Assembly: GCA_002384765.1 (NCBI GenBank)
Contig: DGBM01000105.1
Coordinates: 670 to 7,800 of the forward strand
Direction of reading: 5' to 3'
DNA from: Demequinaceae bacterium UBA4004
GTDB lineage: Bacteria; Actinomycetota; Actinomycetes; Actinomycetales; Demequinaceae
Length of the DNA stretch: 7,131 nucleotides
The notes beneath the pieces are model-generated. The model saw only the letters and a list, made by a program, of their open reading frames with translations. It had not been told where the DNA came from and did not search any database. Position 1 is the stretch's first letter. Each line of letters begins with the position of its first letter. Positions 1 to 5,359 of the stretch are shown in pieces. The position numbers and the translations under genes were made by a program.

Positions 1-1143
1 AGTCGCGATCAGCACCTCGACTGCAGCCGCACGGCCGGGCCCGTCGGCCCTTCTCAGCAGGGTCTGGCACAGAATTCCCTGAATGGCCGTTGCCAGCTGC
101 GTCCTGACCTGCCCCTGCTGGCCCGACGGGAACACGTCGATGATGCGGTCGATCGTCTGTGCCGCGTCCTGCGTGTGCAGCGTCGCGAACACGAGGTGGC
201 CGGTCTCGGCAGCCGTGAGGGCCACCTGGATGGTCTCCAGGTCGCGCATCTCACCAATCAGGATAATGTCGGGGTCCTGACGCAGCACGTGCCTCAGCGC
301 GGCCTGGAAGGAGTGGGTGTCAGCACCCACCTCGCGTTGATTCACGAGGCTGCGCTTGTGGCGGTGCAGGAACTCGATCGGGTCCTCGACCGTCATGATG
401 TGGGCGCTACGCGACCGATTCGCGAGGTCCACCAGCGACGCGAGGGTGGTCGACTTACCCGAGCCCGTGGGCCCCGTCACCAGAACCAGTCCACGGGGCA
501 ACGCCGCAAAGGCGTTGACCGCCTCCGGAATTCCGAGTGCGTCGAGGGACTTGATCTCGTACGGAATCATCCGGAAGGCCGCGCCCACGGAGTCGCGCTG
601 ACGGTAGATGTTGACGCGGAACCTCGCCTCACCCACCAGGGCGTGTGAGAAGTCGAGTTCAAGGCGTTCCTCGAACTCCTCACGCTGCTTCTGAGTCAGC
701 ATCGCGTAGAGCGAGCGCTGCAGGCCGTCCTGGCTCAGCGGCTCATAACCCGGTAGGGCCGCCAACTGGCCGTCGAGGCGCACCATTGGGGGCGCCCCGG
801 ACGTCAGGTGAAGATCGGAGGCTCCAACGGTCATCATCGCCCTCAAGGCGATGGCGATGTCCAGGTCGCCGGACCGCGTCTCCTGCGCCATGCCGACGCG
901 CTGCTGCCTGGTAGCGGCGCCGGCGCCCGGCTGCTGTGACGGCGCGCCATCGCGTGCGGGCGGCTCAGGCGCCGGGCCAGACGGCGCGGCCCCATAGTTC
1001 TGCGGAACGGGGGCCTGCGGCGCAGGCGATAGCTGTTGCGGCGCCGCGCCGTACTGCGGAGCTTGGGGGGTCGGGGCTTGGGTGGTCGACGGTGACGTTC
1101 CCGCGGGTGTGCCCTGCTCGGCAGGGTCGAAGTAGGTGTTCAT
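1..1143 (-). CDS. pilT: Type IV pilus retraction ATPase PilT (3' end cut off by window edge)
   Basis: PilT is the cytoplasmic hexameric ATPase that depolymerises type IV pili and powers twitching. 381 residues are visible and the reading frame is open to base 1. Residues 1-90 are a Pro/Gln/Ala-rich, probably disordered extension. The conserved N-domain begins near 92 (GASDLHLTSGAPPMVRLDG at 107-125). The ATPase core has Walker A GPTGSGKS (224-231), the Asp box TVEDPIEF (251-258), Walker B DIILIGEMRD (292-301) and the His box GHLVFATLHT (315-324). DVFPSGQQGQVRTQLA (336-351) is typical of PilT rather than PilB. Usual PilT length is about 350 residues, so the window stops just before the expected AIRNLIRE retraction motif, which cannot be checked. 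The ATG at 1143 is chosen because an AGGAGG lies 9 bases upstream. pilB ends 37 bases before it, so the two are probably cotranscribed. The family call is firm; retraction as opposed to a PilU-like accessory role is inferred. Confidence 0.95.
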   Translation of the reverse strand, partial: MNTYFDPAEQGTPAGTSPSTTQAPTPQAPQYGAAPQQLSPAPQAPVPQNYGAAPSGPAPEPPARDGAPSQQPGAGAATRQQRVGMAQETRSGDLDIAIALRAMMTVGASDLHLTSGAPPMVRLDGQLAALPGYEPLSQDGLQRSLYAMLTQKQREEFEERLELDFSHALVGEARFRVNIYRQRDSVGAAFRMIPYEIKSLDALGIPEAVNAFAALPRGLVLVTGPTGSGKSTTLASLVDLANRSRSAHIMTVEDPIEFLHRHKRSLVNQREVGADTHSFQAALRHVLRQDPDIILIGEMRDLETIQVALTAAETGHLVFATLHTQDAAQTIDRIIDVFPSGQQGQVRTQLATAIQGILCQTLLRRADGPGRAAAVEVLIAT

Positions 1144-1152
1144 CGCGCATTG

Positions 1153-1158
1153 CCTCCT
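1153..1158 (-). promoter_or_regulatory. Shine-Dalgarno sequence for pilT
   Basis: The minus strand reads AGGAGG, a perfect anti-16S match, 9 bases before the ATG at 1143. A second ATG at 1150 lies only 2 bases from it and opens a different frame, so this site settles the pilT start. Confidence 0.85.
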
Positions 1159-1180
1159 GGCACGCTCACGTTGCTTGGGC

Positions 1181-2848
1181 TCACTTGACGACCCTCAGCA
1201 ACTCTTCCAGGGACGTCAGCCCCGCTTGCGTCTTAGCCCAGCCGTCCATGAGCAGCGTCTCCATGCCGTTCGCCACCGCCGTGCGCGTAATCTCTGCAGA
1301 CGAGGCCCGCGAGACCGCAAGCCGCTCCAAGTCCTCGTCCATCACCATGATCTCGTGGAGCGCAAGCCGCCCTCGATACCCGGTTTGCGAACATTGCGAA
1401 CAGCCCACCGGCGCGGACAACGTGACCTCGCTGCCCTTGACGTGGGGTTGAATCTTCTCGGGCAACTGGCTTGTGGGAAACGGTCGGTCCTCCTGGCAGT
1501 AGGTGCACAGCCGACGGGCCAAGCGCTGCGCCACCACGCAGTCCACCGCAGAACCCACCAGGAACGGCTCCACATCCATCTCAATCAGGCGGGTGATGGC
1601 CGATGGCGCGTCGTTGGTGTGAAGAGTCGACAACACCAGGTGGCCGGTGAGCGCCGCCTCGATCGCAATCTGCGCAGTCTCCTGGTCGCGGATCTCGCCC
1701 ACCAGCACCACGTCGGGGTCGGCACGCAGGATCGACCTGAGGGCCGACGCAAAGGTCAATCCCGCCTTCGGGTTCACCTGAACCTGGTTGATCCCGGCGA
1801 TCCGGTACTCCACCGGGTCCTCGACCGTAATGACGTTGATCTCTGGGCGCGCGATCTGGTTGAGCGTCGCATACAGGGTGGTGGACTTGCCCGAGCCCGT
1901 GGGTCCCGTGACCAGGATCATTCCGTAGGGCTTGGTGAACGACCTCCGGTAGCGCAACGTGTTCGTGTCGCTCAGTCCGAGGTCTTCAAGGTCGAGCGCC
2001 GCCGTGGTGTTGTCGAGGATACGCATCACGACCTTCTCGCCCCACACCGTGGGAAGGGTGGCGACACGGAGGTCAATCTTGCGGCCCTGGTGGTTGACGG
2101 AGAGTCGTCCGTCCTGGGGCTTACGACGCTCGGCGATGTCGATGTCGCTCATGATCTTGAGTCGAGACGTCACCCCAGCCGACGAAGCCCGGGGCGCCCG
2201 TTGCATCTCATGCAGCACGCCGTCGATCCGGTAGCGGATAGCCATGTCCTTCTCGCCGGGCTCGATGTGAATATCAGACGCGCGGTCCAGGATGGCCTGC
2301 GTGATGAGCAGATTGACGAACCGCACGATGGGCGCGTCATCCTCCGTGGAGCTCGACAGCCCACCCAATTCGCCAGCAACGTCGCCGACGTCGCCCAATT
2401 CATCCTGAAGTTCGTCGAGTTCGGAGTCGGCGCGGCAGAAGCGGTCAATGGCGGTATTCACGTCCTCGTAGGTGGCGATGACCGGAACCACCTGCATGCG
2501 CGACGCGGAACGGAAATCGTCGACTGCAACCACGTTGGAAGGATTGGCCATCGCCAGTTTGAGGACGTCTCCATCCCTGGAGACGGGGAGGGCGTTGTGG
2601 CGGCGACACAGCGCCGCCGGCACCAACGCGACCGCCGACTGGTCCACCTGGTAGGACGTGAGATCCACGAATTCCATGCCGACCTGCTGCGCGAGCGCGC
2701 GCACCAACTGCGACTCGGTGATCATGCCGAGTTCTACGAGGGTGCGACCGAGCGTCTGCTGCCTGGCCTGTTGTTCGTCAATGGCATCCATCAACTGGTG
2801 CTCGGTCAAAGCACCTTCTGACATGAGGATCTCGCCTAGCTGTTGCAC
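1181..2848 (-). CDS. pilB: Type IV pilus assembly ATPase PilB (GspE/PulE family) with N-terminal MshEN domain
   Basis: PilB is the cytoplasmic hexameric motor that drives pilin polymerisation at the inner-membrane platform. It has 555 residues from the preferred GTG, close to the usual 550-580. Residues 3-55 hold the tandem MshEN signature (LGEIL...GALT...QL and LGRTLVELGMIT...QL), known in this family to bind cyclic di-GMP. An acidic linker follows at about 141-173, then the N2 domain with ASDIHIEP (190-197). The ATPase core has Walker A GPTGSGKS (315-322), the Asp box ITVEDPVEY (340-348), Walker B DVVLVGEIRD (379-388) and the His box GHLVLSTLHT (402-411). Four cysteines in two CxxC pairs (448/451 and 483/486, the latter before TGYRGR) form the zinc knuckle of assembly-type ATPases and separate it from PilT. 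An in-frame GTG at 2872 would add 8 residues but has no usable ribosome site. The first MshEN unit starts 3 residues in, so the ATG further on (codon 9 of this start) is excluded. It lies downstream of aroE and 37 bases upstream of pilT. Confidence 0.95.
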   Translation of the reverse strand: MQQLGEILMSEGALTEHQLMDAIDEQQARQQTLGRTLVELGMITESQLVRALAQQVGMEFVDLTSYQVDQSAVALVPAALCRRHNALPVSRDGDVLKLAMANPSNVVAVDDFRSASRMQVVPVIATYEDVNTAIDRFCRADSELDELQDELGDVGDVAGELGGLSSSTEDDAPIVRFVNLLITQAILDRASDIHIEPGEKDMAIRYRIDGVLHEMQRAPRASSAGVTSRLKIMSDIDIAERRKPQDGRLSVNHQGRKIDLRVATLPTVWGEKVVMRILDNTTAALDLEDLGLSDTNTLRYRRSFTKPYGMILVTGPTGSGKSTTLYATLNQIARPEINVITVEDPVEYRIAGINQVQVNPKAGLTFASALRSILRADPDVVLVGEIRDQETAQIAIEAALTGHLVLSTLHTNDAPSAITRLIEMDVEPFLVGSAVDCVVAQRLARRLCTYCQEDRPFPTSQLPEKIQPHVKGSEVTLSAPVGCSQCSQTGYRGRLALHEIMVMDEDLERLAVSRASSAEITRTAVANGMETLLMDGWAKTQAGLTSLEELLRVVK

Positions 2849-2926
2849 TCGCTCTCCCAGCCTGTCAGTCACCCCTGGAATTCAGGAGCCAAAACTAACA
2901 TCGGCAAGGGCCTTAGCGATAGAGCC
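2849..2926 (-). other. aroE-pilB intergenic gap; possible weak pilB promoter
   Basis: This is the longest gap in the window (78 bases, or 54 if pilB begins at 2872). It is locally more AT-rich than the genes. On the minus strand a TAGTTT (2892-2897) fits the loose actinobacterial -10 pattern TANNNT but lacks a good -35. TTGCCG (2902-2907) lies 17 bases from a poor -10, TGAATT (2879-2884). I see no stem followed by a T run, so no intrinsic terminator. If pilus genes have their own promoter, this is the only place in the window with room for it outside a coding sequence. The promoter elements are suggestions only. Confidence 0.25.
2854..2858 (-). promoter_or_regulatory. Shine-Dalgarno sequence favouring the 2848 start of pilB
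   Basis: GGGAG on the minus strand sits 5 bases before the GTG at 2848. The alternative GTG at 2872 has only an AGGG directly abutting it, too close for ribosome binding. It would be plausible only as a leaderless start. Confidence 0.55.
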
Positions 2927-3802
2927 TTATGACGTAGTCAACACCCGATTGAGAGCCGCCTCCATTGCTCCAAGGGGCGCCGTCAGCCCCGTCATCAGGC
3001 GCACCTGCTCGCCCGCCTGGTGCAGCAGCATCCTCACCCCGGAGATGGCTGTGCCACCGCCGCGCGACCACCCCTGGGCGAGAGGAGTCACGAGCGGTGC
3101 ATACACCGCGTCAAGCAGATGCCCTGGGGTGCCGACACCGCCGCGCTGCAATCTTTCGGCAAGTTCCCCACCCGCGTCGGCGGGGATGGTCGACACCACG
3201 ACGTCAGCTGTGGCGAGAGCCTCGAGCGCTTCCGCCGAGGCCAAGTCCACGAATCGGGGCTGTACACCCATCTTCGACGCCGCGCGCATCAGGGATCCGG
3301 CTCGAGCCCGGTCTCGCACAAGGACGCTCGGGTTCGCCGCGCGCATTGAACCCAAAGCGGCCAGTGCCGACGTTGCAGTCGCGCCTGCGCCGATCACCAC
3401 CGCCCGGGACACAGACGCCACGCGCGCTTCCGCGAACACCGCGACCACTCCGTGAATGTCGGTGTTGGCACCCACCCACTGCCGGTACTGCCCCAATCCG
3501 GAGGACACGAGGGTGTTGACGGTGCCAACGAGCTTCGCCTGAGGCTCGACGAAGTCGGCGAGGCGCGCGGCCTCGAACTTGAGTGGCATCGTGAGGGACA
3601 GACCCGCCCACGAGTCGTCCCGGCCGGCAAGGAACTCCTGCAGGCCCGCCGCGTCAACGTCAATGGCCTCGTACGTCCAGTCCAAGCCCAGTGCCTCATA
3701 CGCTGCCGAATGCAACACGGGAGACAGCGAATGCGACACCGGGTGACCGAGAACAGCTGCCCGGCGACGCGTCGGCAGCGCTACTTGTTCGCGTCGATCC
3801 AC
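2927..3802 (-). CDS. aroE: Shikimate dehydrogenase (shikimate 5-dehydrogenase)
   Basis: AroE reduces 3-dehydroshikimate to shikimate in the cytoplasm, the fourth step of the chorismate pathway. It has 291 residues against the usual 270-290. The substrate-binding half has GHPVSHSLSP (19-28, Ser25 and Ser27 for the shikimate carboxylate), LTMPLK (70-75, catalytic Lys75), GTVNT (93-97, Asn96) and GANTD (111-115, catalytic Asp115). The Rossmann half has the dinucleotide loop GAGATATSA (138-146). The end of its second strand reads VRD (162-164) where classical NADP-dependent enzymes have NRT. The C-terminal part has DAVYAPLVTPLA and MLLHQAGEQ. The GTG start at 3802 lies inside mltG, overlapping it by 22 bases; no strong ribosome site precedes it and no later in-frame start preserves the GHPVSHS motif. 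Translation is therefore probably coupled to mltG. The ruvX-mltG-aroE order is common in actinobacteria. Quinate/shikimate dehydrogenase is an alternative that the sequence alone does not exclude. Confidence 0.95.
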   Translation of the reverse strand: MDRREQVALPTRRRAAVLGHPVSHSLSPVLHSAAYEALGLDWTYEAIDVDAAGLQEFLAGRDDSWAGLSLTMPLKFEAARLADFVEPQAKLVGTVNTLVSSGLGQYRQWVGANTDIHGVVAVFAEARVASVSRAVVIGAGATATSALAALGSMRAANPSVLVRDRARAGSLMRAASKMGVQPRFVDLASAEALEALATADVVVSTIPADAGGELAERLQRGGVGTPGHLLDAVYAPLVTPLAQGWSRGGGTAISGVRMLLHQAGEQVRLMTGLTAPLGAMEAALNRVLTTS

Positions 3803-4899
3803 TGCCGCAGAATCTGGGAGTTCTTGAGGTGGTCGTCGTAGGTGGTGGCGTAACGCGTCTCGCCGGTATCGAGATTCACCGTGACGTAGAACAAGTAGTC
3901 GTGGCTCGCAGGGTTGACCGCGGCATCAATGGACTTGGCGCCAGGTCCGGCGATCGGCCCGGGAGGGAGCCCCGCGTACATGTAGGTGTTGTACGGGGAG
4001 TCGACCAGCTTGTCATCCGCGCTGACGAATGGCCCGTCTGAGGGCGCGATGTACTTCACTGTCGCGTCAAGCTCGAGGTTCATTTCGCGATCCAGCCGGT
4101 TGTAGATCACTCCCGCGATGAGCGGTCGGTCGACGTCGAGCTTCGCTTCCTTCTCAATCAACGAGGCCACCGTGAGGATGCGTTCGCGATCCTGCGGCGC
4201 GACGCCGGCGTCATCGAGAGTCTTGATGGTCGTCGCGATCATCTCCCGCATCACGTCGGACGGAGTGACGCCTGGGTTGAACTGATACGTCGACGGGAAG
4301 AGCCATCCCTCGAGATTGCCAGCCGCTTCGTCGGGCAGCCCCAGCGCGGCGGTGTCTTCCGCGGCGGCCCTGACCTCGTCAAGTGACGCCCCCGTCAGCG
4401 AGGCGATCTTGTCGAAGTAGTAGTCAAGGGCCTTGCCTTCGGGAACCGTGATCTTGCGAAGGTCGCGGTTGCTCGGGTCGAGCAATGCGAGCAGCGCGTA
4501 TTCCGCCTTCATCTCGCGCTGCATGAAATAGAAACCGGGCTTGATTCCCGAAGAGTCGGGATTGGCCCTGGCGGCATTGATGAACGCCTGCTCCGACGCG
4601 ACAACGCCCTGTACGTACAAGGTGGCCGCGATGTCGGCTCCGGTGTCACCCGGTTCGATCACCACCTGCACGGTGCCTTGGCCCAGACCGTCATAGTCGG
4701 CGACCTCAGTGCTGTTGTTGGCAAAGGTGGTGGTGAGGAAGTTGTAGGCCACGGAACCCGCGAGGGCCAGCAGAACCAGTCCAATGGCGATGAACGCCAG
4801 CGCCCACTTGCGCCGCCTGGCGCGCCGCTGCAGTCGCTGCACCCGCCGCAAGTCCAGCGACGTCGTGGTAGTCACCTCGGCTTCGAACAGGTCAGTCAT
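3781..4899 (-). CDS. mltG: Endolytic murein transglycosylase MltG (YceG-like)
   Basis: MltG cleaves nascent peptidoglycan glycan strands at the outer face of the cytoplasmic membrane and is thought to terminate their elongation. It has 372 residues. A short cytoplasmic N-terminus with a basic patch (RRARRRK, 25-31) precedes one membrane segment (about 33-55), giving a type II anchor. A LysM-like subdomain (about 76-110, VQVVIEPGDTGADIAATL) leads into the YceG catalytic domain. Landmarks are LEGWLFPSTYQF (197-208), ASLIEKEA (245-252) with Glu249 as the predicted catalytic acid, GVIYNRLDREM (263-273), LDATVKY (277-283, usually DPTV.Y) and SPYNTYMYAGLPPGPIAGPG (301-320). The ATG at 4899 is chosen for its GAGGAG site and because the membrane segment follows at normal distance. 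The frame stays open upstream to 5337, but that stretch only mirrors ruvX in another frame. It overlaps the ruvX stop by 8 bases and aroE by 22. Confidence 0.95.
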   Translation of the reverse strand: MTDLFEAEVTTTTSLDLRRVQRLQRRARRRKWALAFIAIGLVLLALAGSVAYNFLTTTFANNSTEVADYDGLGQGTVQVVIEPGDTGADIAATLYVQGVVASEQAFINAARANPDSSGIKPGFYFMQREMKAEYALLALLDPSNRDLRKITVPEGKALDYYFDKIASLTGASLDEVRAAAEDTAALGLPDEAAGNLEGWLFPSTYQFNPGVTPSDVMREMIATTIKTLDDAGVAPQDRERILTVASLIEKEAKLDVDRPLIAGVIYNRLDREMNLELDATVKYIAPSDGPFVSADDKLVDSPYNTYMYAGLPPGPIAGPGAKSIDAAVNPASHDYLFYVTVNLDTGETRYATTYDDHLKNSQILRQWIDANK

Positions 4900-5359
4900 G
4901 GTTCTCCTCGCGAGCCACCGTTGTGGCCACTGTACCCAGATTCCCCCGCTTCGCAGCATCCAAAACTGTTTCGAGGATAACCACTGCGGCGGCCTGGTCA
5001 ATAGTCGGTCGTTGGCTCTTGGCACTTCTGCCCGCTTCCCGCATCGCGCGCGATGCGGTCGCTGTCGACAGCCTCTCGTCGACCAAACGCACGGGGGTAT
5101 CGAGGCGTTCCGCCACGAGTGCCGCAAAGACCCGCGCATCGGCGGCGGAGGCTCCCTCCGCTCCCGACAGGTGCCGAGGCAGCCCCACGTAGATCTCGAC
5201 GGCGCCGCGTTCGTGGGCGATCGCGGCGATCCGGGCCGGCGCGGCATCGTTGCGCGGAACGGTCTCCACCGGAAAAGCCATGATGCCGTCGGGGTCACTT
5301 GCGGCGACGCCGACGCGCACCTTGCCCACGTCGACACCGATACGCACTCCCCTAGCCAC
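4892..5359 (-). CDS. ruvX: RuvX/YqgF family putative Holliday-junction resolvase / pre-16S rRNA nuclease
   Basis: RuvX (YqgF) is a small RNase H-fold nuclease of the cytoplasm. Members have been linked to 16S rRNA 5'-end maturation and to Holliday-junction cleavage; which applies here is not visible. It has 155 residues, a normal length. The fold markers are in order: RIGVDVGKVRVGVAASDPDG (6-25, Asp10), VGLPRHLSG (58-66), VRLVDERLST (90-99, Glu95) and IDQAAAVVILE (120-130, Asp121). Asp10, Glu95 and Asp121 are the expected metal-binding triad. The chosen GTG at 5359 overlaps the alaS stop by 8 bases; a GTG at 5347 (giving MRIGVDVG) is equally compatible with the family. Neither has an ideally spaced ribosome site, since the GGGGGAG at 5361-5367 is 1 and 13 bases away respectively. 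An in-frame ATG at 5461 lies inside alaS and adds low-complexity residues, so it is rejected. It lies directly downstream of alaS, a very widespread arrangement. Confidence 0.93.
   Translation of the reverse strand: MARGVRIGVDVGKVRVGVAASDPDGIMAFPVETVPRNDAAPARIAAIAHERGAVEIYVGLPRHLSGAEGASAADARVFAALVAERLDTPVRLVDERLSTATASRAMREAGRSAKSQRPTIDQAAAVVILETVLDAAKRGNLGTVATTVAREENHD
4904..4909 (-). promoter_or_regulatory. Shine-Dalgarno sequence for mltG, inside the ruvX 3' end
   Basis: GAGGAG on the minus strand lies 4 bases before the ATG at 4899. It also encodes the two Glu residues near the RuvX C-terminus. It supports reinitiation at mltG by ribosomes finishing ruvX. Confidence 0.7.

Noticed and set aside
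1144..1150. ATG at 1150 as the pilT start
   Set aside because: It is in a different frame from the PilT domains and only 2 bases from the AGGAGG site.
1136..2821. A 561-codon plus-strand open frame lying opposite pilB
   Set aside because: It mirrors pilB on the other strand. Its product is rich in Arg, His and Val with no recognisable domain, while the minus strand encodes a complete motor ATPase. Long antisense frames are expected in GC-rich genes.
2900..2926. Possible terminator after aroE, suggested by AAGGCCCTT-like complementarity
   Set aside because: The complementary bases are adjacent with no loop, the stem would be about four pairs, and no T run follows.
4900..5337. Extension of mltG upstream to a start at 5337
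   Set aside because: The added 146 residues are ruvX read in another frame. The ATG at 4899 has a GAGGAG site and places the membrane anchor normally.
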